Positions 8,268 through 16,897 of a DNA stretch of 64,000 nucleotides are shown piece by piece. The stretch is from Wenzhouxiangella sp042310355. GTDB taxonomy: Bacteria; Pseudomonadota; Gammaproteobacteria; Xanthomonadales; Wenzhouxiangellaceae. Made by a program: the position numbers and the translations under genes. The first letter of the stretch is position 1. Each line of letters begins with the position of its first letter. The notes below the pieces were generated by a model. That model was not told the origin of the DNA, searched no databases, and saw nothing but the letters and a program-made list of their open reading frames with translations. The stretch covers positions 53,288 through 117,287 of the forward strand of contig NZ_JBHJMR010000011.1 in assembly GCF_042310355.1 (NCBI RefSeq). Reading direction: 5' to 3'.

Positions 8268-9647
8268 TCAGTCCTCGTCCAGCCAGCGGTAGAGCGTTCT
8301 GCGCCCCACGCCCAGCAACGCGGCGGCCCGGCGCTTGTTGCCGTCGACGCGATCGAGCACGTACCGGACATAGCGGCGCCGCAGCTCGTCCATGCTGGGC
8401 AGCATCTCACCGGAAGCCAGCATCGAATCGAGTGGATCCCCGGATTCGCCCTGGCTCGCGCCGGCACCGGCCGAGCGCCGCACCCGCTCGGGCAGGTGGC
8501 CGGCTTCGATCTCCTCGCCCTCGCAAAAGGTGACGGCGCGCTCCATGGCGTTGCTGAGCTCGCGCACATTGCCGGGCCAGGCATAGTCCCGGATCAGCAT
8601 CAGCGCCTCGTTGCTGATCGATCGGGCCGGCCGCTGCCGCGCGGCGGCGAAGCGCCCTACGAACTGCATCGCCAGCATCTCCAGGTCCTCGCCGCGATCG
8701 CGCAGGGGCGGCACTTCCAGCTGGAAGGCCTCGAGGCGATAGTAGAGATCCTCGCGGAATTCGCCAGCGCCGACCAGTTCATGCAGGTCCTGGTTGGTCG
8801 CGGCGACCAGGCGTACGTCGACCTGGTGTTCGTGCTCGGCCCCCACCGGCCGGACCCGGCCGTCCTGGAGCGCGCGCAGCATCTTGGCCTGCAGGGAAAG
8901 CGGCATTTCGCCGATCTCGTCGAGAAAGAGCGTCCCGCCCTGTGCCTCGCGGAACAGACCCTTGCGCGCGCGATCGGCCCCCGAGAAGGCGCCCTCGACA
9001 TGACCGAAGAACTCCGACTCCATCAACTCACCCGGTATGCCGGCACAGTTGACGACCAGGAAGGGCTCGCTCGATCGCGCGCTCTCGGCGTGGATCGCGC
9101 TGGCGACGAGATCCTTGCCGGTTCCGGACTCGCCGCTGATCAGAACGGGCCCGTCGGCGCGCGCGACCTGGCCGATGCGGTCGAACAGCACGCGCATGAC
9201 CCGGCTCGAACCCTGCATGCCGTGGAACGACGGCCCCCCGAGCAGCTCGCGAAAGCGCCGGACCTCTTCGTGCAGGCGTCGATTGTCGAGTACCCGGCGG
9301 ATGCTCAACATGAAGTGGTCCATGTCCAGGGGCTTGGTCAGGAAGTTCTCGGCGCCGGCCTGAAGCGCCGCCACGGCGCGCTCGACCGTGCCGTATGCGC
9401 TGATCATCAGGACGGCAGGCGGCGCGTGCCGCTTGCGCAGGTGTTCGAGCAGGGCCAGGCCGTCTGCGCCGGGAAGCTGCAGGTCGCTGACGACCACATC
9501 GGGCTCGAATTCGTCGATGATCTCCAGCGCCTGCTCGGCGGAGGACTGCGCATCGACGGTACAGCCTTCGGCTTCGAGCTCCTCGACCAGCAGCTCTGTC
9601 AGGCTCCTGTCGTCCTCGACGACCAGAACACGTGCACCCTTGCTCAT
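8268..9647 (-). CDS. Sigma-54-dependent response regulator (NtrC family)
   Basis: DNA-binding transcription activator working with sigma-54 RNA polymerase. It has a receiver domain (residues 1-125, phospho-acceptor Asp55 in VSDLQLPG), an AAA+ domain with Walker A GESGTGKD (172-178 region) and Walker B FLDEIGE (Asp243/Glu244), and a C-terminal Fis-type helix-turn-helix (NKRRAAALLGVGRRTLYRWL). The sigma-54 contact loop reads GAFSGA (219-224) rather than the usual GAFTGA. It overlaps the histidine kinase gene by 4 bp (ATGA), and a consensus sigma-54 promoter lies just beyond the kinase, upstream of the DUF4168 gene. Its signal is unknown. Confidence 0.95.
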   Translation of the reverse strand: MSKGARVLVVEDDRSLTELLVEELEAEGCTVDAQSSAEQALEIIDEFEPDVVVSDLQLPGADGLALLEHLRKRHAPPAVLMISAYGTVERAVAALQAGAENFLTKPLDMDHFMLSIRRVLDNRRLHEEVRRFRELLGGPSFHGMQGSSRVMRVLFDRIGQVARADGPVLISGESGTGKDLVASAIHAESARSSEPFLVVNCAGIPGELMESEFFGHVEGAFSGADRARKGLFREAQGGTLFLDEIGEMPLSLQAKMLRALQDGRVRPVGAEHEHQVDVRLVAATNQDLHELVGAGEFREDLYYRLEAFQLEVPPLRDRGEDLEMLAMQFVGRFAAARQRPARSISNEALMLIRDYAWPGNVRELSNAMERAVTFCEGEEIEAGHLPERVRRSAGAGASQGESGDPLDSMLASGEMLPSMDELRRRYVRYVLDRVDGNKRRAAALLGVGRRTLYRWLDED

Positions 9648-11098
9648 TGCGACCTCGTCGGAAGCGTCAGTGTCATGCGGCTCCCACCCAGAGCCTCGCT
9701 TTCGCCCACCTCGATGGATGCGCCGTGCTCATCGACGACGCCCTGGACGATCGCCAGCCCCAGGCCGGTGCCGCCGCGCCCCTCCCGGGCCGTGTGAAAA
9801 GGTTCGAAGATGCGTTCGCGCTGCTCGGGCGGCACCCCGGGCCCGTCGTCTTCGACCACGACAACCGCCCCGCCCTGCGAATCCTCGTCCAGCGTGACCA
9901 GGACCCGCTCCCGGGCGGCCTGCACGGCGTTGCGCACCAGGTTGAGCAGCGCGTGCTCGAGCCGGGCCGACCAACCCTCGATCTGCACGTCACGTTGCTT
10001 GATCCGGCAATCCAGCGCAATACCCCGGCTCTCGCACTCCGGTCGCACGCCGGCAAGCACACGCTGGAGCAAACGATCGAGATGCACCATTTCAGGGTCA
10101 CTGCTGTCGCTGCGGGCAAACTCCATGAGCTGATTGATCAGCTCGCGCGTGCGCGAGACCTGGCGACGAATCCTGTCGAGTCGGCGGCGCGAATCGGGCG
10201 AAACCGTTACGTCTTTCTGCAAGCGCCGGGTATCCCCGTCGATGACGGTCAACGGCGCGCCCAGCTCATGCGCGACCCCGGAGGAAAACTGTCCCAGGCG
10301 GGCAAGGCTTTCCTGCGAGAGCATCCGCCGTTCCATCCTGCGGCGCTCGCGCCGCTGCTCCGCGAGCTGTTCGGCCATCCGGTCCAGGCCGTCGAGCATG
10401 CGGTTGAAGGCTGCGGCAACGCCCGATATCTCGGTCGGCCCGTCAACGCGCGCGCGGTGTTTCCTGTCGCCGGATTCGATCCGGGCCATGGAATCGACCA
10501 GGCGCTCCACGTGACGCCCCAGGGCCAGCCTGTAGCCGACGATCACGATCACCAGCATCAGGCACATCACGCCGATCCAGGCCAGCCAGGTTCGATTCCG
10601 GATTTCGTCCAGGCGCTGCGCGATATCGCTTTCCAGGCGCACAACCTGCAGCAGGCCGTCGATTCGCCCGGTCGTGCCGGTCAGCGGCACGAAGTAGGAA
10701 AAGACTTCCTCGCCGCCAAGCTCGGCGTAGCGGCCGAGTTCCTCACCGATCTGCACCAGTTCGACCGCTTCGATCTGTTCGCGGCGGCCCGGCCTGGCCT
10801 CGCCGGCCACGGCAATGCGCCGACCGCCGGCATCGTAGACGTAGGCGCCGTAGACCCGCCCGATCTGGAAGACCGCATCGAGCGTTTGTTCGACGCCTTC
10901 GAGGTTTCCCTGCTGCAGGGCGCGCTCGACCGGGACGCGCATCGCACGAGCAACCAGCTCGATCTCCTTCTCCAGGCGGCGCTCGACCGCATCCTGAACG
11001 GCCTCGTGCGTAAGCCAGACGACGAGCGTGCCCAGGGCGGCGAGCGGCAGCACCACCAGTAACAGCAGCTGCAGTCGGAGGCTTTGCAGGAGTTTCAT
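9644..11098 (-). CDS. Membrane-bound sensor histidine kinase
   Basis: Inner-membrane sensor partner of the adjacent NtrC-family regulator. The 484-residue form has TM1 at about residues 9-29, a periplasmic sensor segment of about 140 residues with no recognised fold, and TM2 at about 171-188. A HAMP linker follows, then HisKA with phospho-His277 in GVAHELGAPL, then the ATPase domain with an N box (LLNLVRNAVQAA) and G boxes (DDGPGVPP, GGTGLGLAI). The frame also allows an ATG at 11116. I preferred 11098 because it places TM1 directly after a basic start. Confidence 0.92.
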   Translation of the reverse strand: MKLLQSLRLQLLLLVVLPLAALGTLVVWLTHEAVQDAVERRLEKEIELVARAMRVPVERALQQGNLEGVEQTLDAVFQIGRVYGAYVYDAGGRRIAVAGEARPGRREQIEAVELVQIGEELGRYAELGGEEVFSYFVPLTGTTGRIDGLLQVVRLESDIAQRLDEIRNRTWLAWIGVMCLMLVIVIVGYRLALGRHVERLVDSMARIESGDRKHRARVDGPTEISGVAAAFNRMLDGLDRMAEQLAEQRRERRRMERRMLSQESLARLGQFSSGVAHELGAPLTVIDGDTRRLQKDVTVSPDSRRRLDRIRRQVSRTRELINQLMEFARSDSSDPEMVHLDRLLQRVLAGVRPECESRGIALDCRIKQRDVQIEGWSARLEHALLNLVRNAVQAARERVLVTLDEDSQGGAVVVVEDDGPGVPPEQRERIFEPFHTAREGRGGTGLGLAIVQGVVDEHGASIEVGESEALGGSRMTLTLPTRSQ

Positions 11099-11107
11099 AA
11101 AGTACAC

Positions 11108-11126
11108 ATGCGCCATTATGGCACAT
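11108..11126. promoter_or_regulatory. Candidate activator-binding palindrome (UAS)
   Basis: The 19-base inverted repeat ATGCGCCATTATGGCACAT has arms GCCAT/ATGGC around a central T, with one mismatch further out. It lies about 73 bp upstream of the -24 element of the sigma-54 promoter and overlaps the upstream kinase start candidate. Position and symmetry suit an enhancer for the NtrC-family regulator, but binding is inferred. Confidence 0.4.
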
Positions 11127-11189
11127 AAGATGGCTCACTGCGTCGACGCTCATCTCCGTAACTTATTGTTTTTACTTGCGGCGCATGTT

Positions 11190-11205
11190 TGGCACGCCGA
11201 TTGCT
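11190..11205 (+). promoter_or_regulatory. Sigma-54 promoter (-24/-12)
   Basis: TGGCACG at 11190-11196, four spacer bases, then TTGCT at 11201-11205: a full match to the sigma-54 consensus TGGCACGNNNNTTGCW. Transcription should begin around 11215, leaving a 5' leader of about 40 bases before the DUF4168 ATG at 11257, which has AAGGAG at 11245-11250. The neighbouring NtrC-type regulator is the obvious activator candidate. Confidence 0.88.
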
Positions 11206-11256
11206 TATAGGTAACCGCCAACACAAATCCACACTCACAACCTCAAGGAGTGAATC

Positions 11257-11643
11257 ATGACCTTTGGCAATTCTTTCAAGCTGTTCGCCGCCGCCGTTGC
11301 ACTGACCTTCAGCGTGGCCACCATCGCCCAGGAACAACAGGGCCAGGGCCAAGGCCAGGGCATGCAACAGCAGCAGCAGGAAACGATCGATGTCAGCGAT
11401 CAGCAGCTCGAGCAGTTCGCCGACGCGCAGACTGAAATCTCCACCATCCAGCAGGATTTCTCCTCGCGCCTGCAGAACGTTGAAGATCCGGAGAAGGCCC
11501 GCGATCTGCAGCGTGAAGCCAACGAGGAAATGACTGCGGCGGTTGAAGATGCCGGCCTGGACGTCGAATCGTTCAACCAGATCGCCATGGCGATCCAGAA
11601 CGATCCGGAACTGCAGCAGAAGCTGACTGAAATGCTGCAGTAA
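11257..11643 (+). CDS. Secreted DUF4168 domain protein under sigma-54 control
   Basis: 128-residue exported protein of unknown function. A signal peptide (to about residue 24, cleavage near TIAQ) is followed by a Gln/Gly-rich stretch (GQGQGQGMQQQQQ). Then comes a helical DUF4168-like domain (QQLEQFADAQTEISTIQQDF, then a region around EEMTAAVEDAGLDVESFNQIA) running to the C-terminus. DUF4168 proteins are small periplasmic or secreted proteins without a defined activity. The gene has a strong RBS, its own sigma-54 promoter and a strong terminator 43 bp downstream, so it forms a single-gene unit likely to give abundant product when the neighbouring two-component system is active. Confidence 0.85.
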   Translation: MTFGNSFKLFAAAVALTFSVATIAQEQQGQGQGQGMQQQQQETIDVSDQQLEQFADAQTEISTIQQDFSSRLQNVEDPEKARDLQREANEEMTAAVEDAGLDVESFNQIAMAIQNDPELQQKLTEMLQ

Positions 11644-11685
11644 GTATTCGCTAGCGCGAATCTTCCGGGCCTCGGCCCGGACCGG

Positions 11686-11719
11686 AAAAGCCGGGGCGCC
11701 CTGCGTCCCGGCTTTTTTT
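11686..11719 (+). terminator. Rho-independent terminator
   Basis: Stem AGCCGGG / CCCGGCT with a 12-base loop followed by seven T. The AAAA on the left side means it may also act on the convergent deaminase transcript from the other strand. Confidence 0.88.
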
Positions 11720-11729
11720 CGTTCATGCT

Positions 11730-12305
11730 TCAGGGGTTGTAGATCGTCTGTCCCCTGGCGGCATAGCGCGTCAGTACGCGCGCCGCCTCCTCCCGCATCA
11801 CGCCGGTATTGACCGTGATGCCACGCCGTTCGAGCACCTCGATCCAGTCCTGCGGCCTCGTTCCTTCATCGAAGCCCGCAGCTTCGGCATCCGCCTTGGT
11901 CGCACCGGTGAGCAGGGACTGAATACCGGACCAGGGAATCGCGCCCAGGCACATGGCGCAGGGCTCGCAGGAACTGACCAGCTGCAGCGGGCCCAGGTGC
12001 GTGTCGGCGAGATTCCAGCTGCCCATCACCCGCTGCGCGACACTGAGCGCAACGATCTCGGCGTGCGCGGCCGAGCAAAGCTGGGGTTCGACCCGGTTGA
12101 CGCCCAGCGCCACGACTTCACCGCTGTCTTCGGCCACCACCAGGGCACCGAACGGACCACCGGTCCGTCGACGCACGTTCTGGTCGGACAGGCTGACGGC
12201 CACGGCCATCCGCTCGCGCGCCTCGGGCAGGCGGTCGGGAAGCTTGGCCGCAAACTCGCGCATCCAGTCCGGAAGATCGACGCGAAATCCATGCATGACC
12301 ATCAC
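11730..12305 (-). CDS. Nucleoside deaminase (CDA/guanine deaminase-like)
   Basis: Zinc-dependent deaminase of the cytidine deaminase superfamily, 191 residues. The zinc ligands and catalytic Glu are visible as HAEIVAL and PCAMC. The long N-terminal segment and C-terminal helices resemble guanine deaminase-like or purine deaminase members more than TadA, which is shorter and has a different flank. The substrate is not predictable from sequence alone. The start codon overlaps the rlmB stop by 4 bases (ATGA), so it is translationally coupled to rlmB. Confidence 0.82.
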   Translation of the reverse strand: MMVMHGFRVDLPDWMREFAAKLPDRLPEARERMAVAVSLSDQNVRRRTGGPFGALVVAEDSGEVVALGVNRVEPQLCSAAHAEIVALSVAQRVMGSWNLADTHLGPLQLVSSCEPCAMCLGAIPWSGIQSLLTGATKADAEAAGFDEGTRPQDWIEVLERRGITVNTGVMREEAARVLTRYAARGQTIYNP

Positions 12306-13033
12306 ATTCTCCTTTCCACGGCGCTGAACAGGGCGACACCCGCCGCCACAGAGACATTCAGGCTCTCGATCGCGCCCGGCATGGGAATCTCCACCAGTTC
12401 GTCACAGTGCTCGCGGGTCAGCCGGCGCATGCCGCCCTCCTCCCCGCCGAGCACCAGGGCCAGCGCGCCGTCGAGACGGGCCCGGAAGAGACTCTGACCG
12501 GTGCCGGCCGCCAGCCCGACGCGCCACACGCCATGGTCGGCGAGCAGCCGCAGGCTGCGCGCCAGGTTGGTGACCACGAGCAACTCGACGCACTCGGCCG
12601 CCCCGGCCGCCGCGCGCCGTGCCGCCGGTGTGAGGCCGACGGCCTTGTTACGCGGGATGATCACGGCCGTCACCCCGGCCGCTGCCGCCGTGCGCAGGCA
12701 GGCGCCCAGATTGCCGGGGTCCTGAACGCCGTCGAGTACGAGGAAAAGGCTATGCCGTTCGATCGATTCCACCAGCTCGGACAAGCGCCGGTCGTCGCCG
12801 GGCTGGCGCGGTCGGAACTCGGCGACGACGCCCTGGTGGCGAACCCGGCCGGCCATACGGTCGAGGGCGCGCTCGTCGGCGTGTTCTACGGCGACGGCGA
12901 GCGCGGTCAGGTCCCGCTCGAGGGCCTTCAGGCGCGCCCCGCCCGGTTTGATCCAGACGCGCACCAGGCGCTCGGGCGCATTGCTCAGCAGCCCTTCGAC
13001 GGCATTGATGCCCATCGCCAGTTCCCGCTTCAT
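12302..13033 (-). CDS. rlmB: 23S rRNA (guanosine(2251)-2'-O)-methyltransferase RlmB
   Basis: SPOUT methyltransferase that methylates G2251 in the 23S rRNA P loop using S-adenosylmethionine. It is 243 residues, the same size as the E. coli enzyme. The N-terminal substrate-binding domain is followed by the SpoU motifs LDGVQDPGNLGACLRTA, VLGGEEGGMRRLTRE and IPMPGAIESLNVSVAAGVAL, the last forming the trefoil knot. It follows rnr after 13 bp, the usual rnr-rlmB pairing. Confidence 0.96.
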   Translation of the reverse strand: MKRELAMGINAVEGLLSNAPERLVRVWIKPGGARLKALERDLTALAVAVEHADERALDRMAGRVRHQGVVAEFRPRQPGDDRRLSELVESIERHSLFLVLDGVQDPGNLGACLRTAAAAGVTAVIIPRNKAVGLTPAARRAAAGAAECVELLVVTNLARSLRLLADHGVWRVGLAAGTGQSLFRARLDGALALVLGGEEGGMRRLTREHCDELVEIPMPGAIESLNVSVAAGVALFSAVERRM

Positions 13034-13046
13034 CGCTGCCGAACCT

Positions 13047-15188
13047 TCAGTCGTCCTCGTCCGCGTCCTCGACCAGGCGGAAATCGATCTTGCGCTCCTC
13101 GAGGTTGACCGCGATCACCTCGATGCGCACCTTGTCGGCGAGGCGATAGCGCAGTCCGCGCCGCTTGCCGGTCATGCTCGAGCTGACCGGATCGAAATGA
13201 TAGTAGTCATTCGGCAGAGCCGTGACATGCACCAGGCCGCTGACGGCCAGACCGTCGAGTTCGACGAACAGACCGAAACTCGTCACGCCGGAAATGATCC
13301 CTTCGAACTGGTCGCCGACATGGCGCTGCATGAACTGGCACTTGAGGCGCTCCTCGACATCACGCGAGGCATCCTCGGCCCGGCGTTCGGCCCAGGAGCA
13401 GTGCCGACCCAGTTCCTCCATGCGCGCGTATCCGTACTGGAACTCGCCGCGGTCGCGCTTGCGGCAAAGATGCTTGATCGCGCGATGCAGCAGAAGGTCG
13501 GGGTATCGCCGGATGGGCGAGGTGAAGTGACCGTAGTGCTCCAGCGCCAGACCGAAGTGGCCCTTGTTCTCGGGCTGGTAGACGGCCATGCTCAGGCTGC
13601 GCAGCAGCTGGGCGTTGATCAGGGATTCGTTGGGCTTGCCGGCAACCTTGCGCTGAATGGCGGCGAACTGCTGCGGATCGGGCGTTTCCGACCAGCGCAC
13701 CTGGATGCCGTTGACCCGCAGGAACTCCTCGAGCGATTCGAGCTTCTCCGTCGGCGGTGGCTCATGCACCCGGTAGAGCATGGGCAGCTTGCCGCGGCCG
13801 ACGAACTTCGCCGCCTCGACGTTGGCCGCGACCATGAGTTCCTCGATCAGGCGATGGGCATCGTGGCGCTGCTGGAGCCGGATGTTGGCCACGCGCCCGT
13901 CCGTGTCGAACTCGAAATAGGCTTGCTGCGAGTCGAAATCCAGCGCGCCGCGCTGTTCTCGACGCTGGAAGAACAGCCGGTAGACCTCGTAGAGCGCCTG
14001 CAGGTTGCCCAACACGTGGCCGAATCGCTCGACCAGGGCCGGATCGCCGGCCTCCATGATGCGTCGTACCTGGTCGTAAGTCAGTCGCGCCTGTGAACGC
14101 ATGACCGCCTCGTGGAAGCGGCTGGACGTCACCTTGCCCCGGGCGTCGACGAACATCTCGCAGACCGTGCACAAACGATCGACCTCGGGGTTGAGCGAGC
14201 ACAGCCCGTTGGACAGGGTCTCGGGCAGCATGGGAATGACGCGATCGGGAAAGTAGACCGAGGTACCGCGCTTCTCGGCCTCGGCGTCGAGCGGCCGTCC
14301 GGGCTGAACGTACTCGGCCACATCGGCGATGGCCACCAGGACGCGGAAACCGTCCTCCCGCGGCTCGGCGTAGATCGCATCGTCCAGGTCGCGCGCATCG
14401 GCACCGTCAATGGTCACCAGCGGCAGGTCGCGCAGATCCAGGCGACGCCCGGCGGTTGCCGGATCGACCGCGTCGCCGAAGCGCTCCGACTCCCGGACCA
14501 CCTCTTCGGGGAATTCCCAGGGAAGCTGGTGGCTGTAGACGGCGATGTCGGTGGCAATACCCGGTTCGTCGGCATGCCCCAACACGGCGATGATCTCGCC
14601 CACGGCGCCCCGCTTGAGGGTCGGGGGCTTGTTGATCTGCACCACCACGACCTCGCCCGACCTGGCCTTGCCGACACGCTCGCTCGGCACCAGGATGTCC
14701 TGCGTGAGGCGCGGGTCATCGGGCACGACCACCGCCACGCCGGAGTCGATCAGCAGGCGGCCGGCCACCTGGGCATGCACGCGTTCGACCACTTCGACGA
14801 TGGCGCCTTCCTTGCGACCGCGCCGATCGACCGCGGTGACGGCCGCCAGCACGCGGTCGCCGTTGAACACCTGCCGCATCTGCTTCGGCGCGAGGAACAG
14901 GTCGTCGCCGTCGCCCTCGACCACGACGAACCCATAACCGTCCGGGTGAGCGCTGATGCGTCCGGCGACGAGATCCATCTGCGACGGCAGTCCGTAGGCC
15001 GCACGCCGGTTCTTCACCAGCTCGCCAGATGCAACCATCTCCATCAGCACCGGTCTGAGCAGTTCATCGGATTGCGGTTTGTCCAGGCCGAACTGGTGTG
15101 ACAGCTGGCGACGTGAGACGGGCCGATCGGCCGCCTCGAGCGCGGCGCGGATGCGCTCGCGCGAGATATGCGAAGATTGTTTTGTCAT
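13047..15188 (-). CDS. rnr: Ribonuclease R
   Basis: Processive 3'-5' exoribonuclease that degrades structured RNA. The 713-residue protein has an N-terminal helix-turn-helix, cold-shock domains, the RNB catalytic domain (IDGADARDLDDAI with the metal-binding Asp cluster; FTSPIRRYPDLLLHR) and a C-terminal S1 domain. It ends shortly after S1 with an acidic tail, so it lacks the Lys-rich C-terminal extension of E. coli RNase R. The ATG at 15188 (MTKQSSHIS) was preferred to one 13 codons upstream because it opens directly into the conserved helix. Upstream is a 101 bp divergent gap to mltD. Confidence 0.95.
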   Translation of the reverse strand: MTKQSSHISRERIRAALEAADRPVSRRQLSHQFGLDKPQSDELLRPVLMEMVASGELVKNRRAAYGLPSQMDLVAGRISAHPDGYGFVVVEGDGDDLFLAPKQMRQVFNGDRVLAAVTAVDRRGRKEGAIVEVVERVHAQVAGRLLIDSGVAVVVPDDPRLTQDILVPSERVGKARSGEVVVVQINKPPTLKRGAVGEIIAVLGHADEPGIATDIAVYSHQLPWEFPEEVVRESERFGDAVDPATAGRRLDLRDLPLVTIDGADARDLDDAIYAEPREDGFRVLVAIADVAEYVQPGRPLDAEAEKRGTSVYFPDRVIPMLPETLSNGLCSLNPEVDRLCTVCEMFVDARGKVTSSRFHEAVMRSQARLTYDQVRRIMEAGDPALVERFGHVLGNLQALYEVYRLFFQRREQRGALDFDSQQAYFEFDTDGRVANIRLQQRHDAHRLIEELMVAANVEAAKFVGRGKLPMLYRVHEPPPTEKLESLEEFLRVNGIQVRWSETPDPQQFAAIQRKVAGKPNESLINAQLLRSLSMAVYQPENKGHFGLALEHYGHFTSPIRRYPDLLLHRAIKHLCRKRDRGEFQYGYARMEELGRHCSWAERRAEDASRDVEERLKCQFMQRHVGDQFEGIISGVTSFGLFVELDGLAVSGLVHVTALPNDYYHFDPVSSSMTGKRRGLRYRLADKVRIEVIAVNLEERKIDFRLVEDADEDD

Positions 15189-15289
15189 GTTTGATATTGT
15201 ACCTGTCCCGCTGAACGTGCACCGCATCCGCTCAATCGACTTTTGTATTCATCGCGGCATGTGAACGCTGCACGAGCCCGAAGACATTC

Positions 15290-16897
15290 ATGCGAACAAG
15301 AACCCATTCGAGTCCTGCAGTTTGCAGGCCGCACCACGTTCGGCTCGGAATCGCCGCATTGATCCTGTTCGGCTCCGGCTGCGCCGTGATCGAAACCGAT
15401 CCGGCACCGACCGATCCGCCCCCCCAGCGCAACCCGGTCGACCTGCCCGATCCGTTCGCCGTGGTCGAGGAAGCCACCCGCCACCTCGGCGACGACCTCG
15501 AGCCGGAACCGCAACCGCCCCGCCCGCCGCATCTGTGGGCGCGCGTGGTCGACCGCTTCGAGTTCACCCGCTGCGCGGCCGACAGCCGGTCCGAGCAGTG
15601 GGCGCAATGGTACGGCGAGCACGAGGACTACATGGATCGCGTCCTCGACCGCGCCCGGCCCTGGCTGTACGACATCGCCGACGAACTCGAGCGTCGTCAG
15701 CTGCCCGGCGAACTGGCGCTGCTGCCCATCGTCGAGTCCGCCTACGATCCCTTCGCCTACTCGCACGGGCAGGCAGCGGGGACCTGGCAGTTCGTCAGCG
15801 CAACCGCGCGCGAGCGCGGCATCGAAATCAACGACTTCTACGACGGTCGACGCGATGTCTGGGCCGCCACCCGCGCGGCCCTGGACTATCTCGAGTACCT
15901 TCACAACAAGTTCGGCGACTGGAACCTGGCGCTCGCCGCCTACAACGGCGGCCAGGGGCGTGTTCAGCGCGCAATCGATCGCAACCGGCGCAGCGGCCAG
16001 GCGCTTGCCTGGAACGCGCTGCGGCTGCCGCGCGAAACACTCGGCTACGTGCCCAAACTCAACGGGCTGGGCTGCCTGTTCGCCGAGCCGGCTCGCTACG
16101 GCTTCGATCTGCCGGTCTGGGACAATCGCCCGCAGATCACCCGGATCGAACTGGACGGGCCGGTGGATATCGTCGCGCTGTCGGCCACGGTCAATATCGA
16201 CATTGCCGAACTGGTCGCCATCAACCCCGGCCTAAACGGCCACCTGACGCCGCCCGGCGGCCCGCACCACTTGATGGTGCCGGCGGCCCGCGCCGACCGG
16301 GTCCGCGCGGCGCTCGATAATCTCGGCACCGATGACATGATCGTGTGGCGGGAGATCCGGGTGCGCTCCGGCGACACGCTCTCCCACCTCGCCCGACGCC
16401 ACAACACCACGGTCCGCCAGCTGCGCGAAGCCAACAATCTCGACAGCGATCTTCTGCGCGCCGGGCAAAAACTGCGCCTGGCCGACAACGGCCGCACGCC
16501 GGAGAACTCGCCGCATGCCGAGCGCTATGCGCAACTCGAAAGCCTGCATCAGCGCCTGCTGCCGTCCCGACGGTTCCAGCACCAGGTGCAACCCGGCGAG
16601 AGCCTTTGGATCATTGCCCGTCGCTACGGCGTCACGGTCGACGAACTGCAACGCTGGAACGGCCTGGGCCGCAACAGCCTGATCCGCCCCGGTGATCGCA
16701 TACTGGTCAACATGACGCAGCCCGGCGGTTCACCCGCGGCGCGCGAATACACCGTCCGGCGCGGGGACTCGCTGTGGACCATCGCCCGCCGCCACGATGT
16801 CTCGGTACGCGAGCTGATTCGCTGGAACGGCCTGAGCGAAGAAGTCACACTACAGCCTGGGCAAACTCTGACCATCCGCGGAGGCGGCAATGCCTGA
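15290..16897 (+). CDS. mltD: Membrane-bound lytic murein transglycosylase D
   Basis: Cleaves the glycan strands of peptidoglycan at the periplasmic face of the outer membrane. It has a lipoprotein signal with lipobox FGSGC. The SLT catalytic domain (about residues 120-260) carries LLPIVESAYDPFAYS with the catalytic Glu and the AAYNGGQGRV motif. Three LysM peptidoglycan-binding domains follow, at about 350-392, 428-470 and 487-530. The last 8 bases overlap the M23 peptidase gene, so the two hydrolases are probably made together. Confidence 0.95.
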   Translation: MRTRTHSSPAVCRPHHVRLGIAALILFGSGCAVIETDPAPTDPPPQRNPVDLPDPFAVVEEATRHLGDDLEPEPQPPRPPHLWARVVDRFEFTRCAADSRSEQWAQWYGEHEDYMDRVLDRARPWLYDIADELERRQLPGELALLPIVESAYDPFAYSHGQAAGTWQFVSATARERGIEINDFYDGRRDVWAATRAALDYLEYLHNKFGDWNLALAAYNGGQGRVQRAIDRNRRSGQALAWNALRLPRETLGYVPKLNGLGCLFAEPARYGFDLPVWDNRPQITRIELDGPVDIVALSATVNIDIAELVAINPGLNGHLTPPGGPHHLMVPAARADRVRAALDNLGTDDMIVWREIRVRSGDTLSHLARRHNTTVRQLREANNLDSDLLRAGQKLRLADNGRTPENSPHAERYAQLESLHQRLLPSRRFQHQVQPGESLWIIARRYGVTVDELQRWNGLGRNSLIRPGDRILVNMTQPGGSPAAREYTVRRGDSLWTIARRHDVSVRELIRWNGLSEEVTLQPGQTLTIRGGGNA

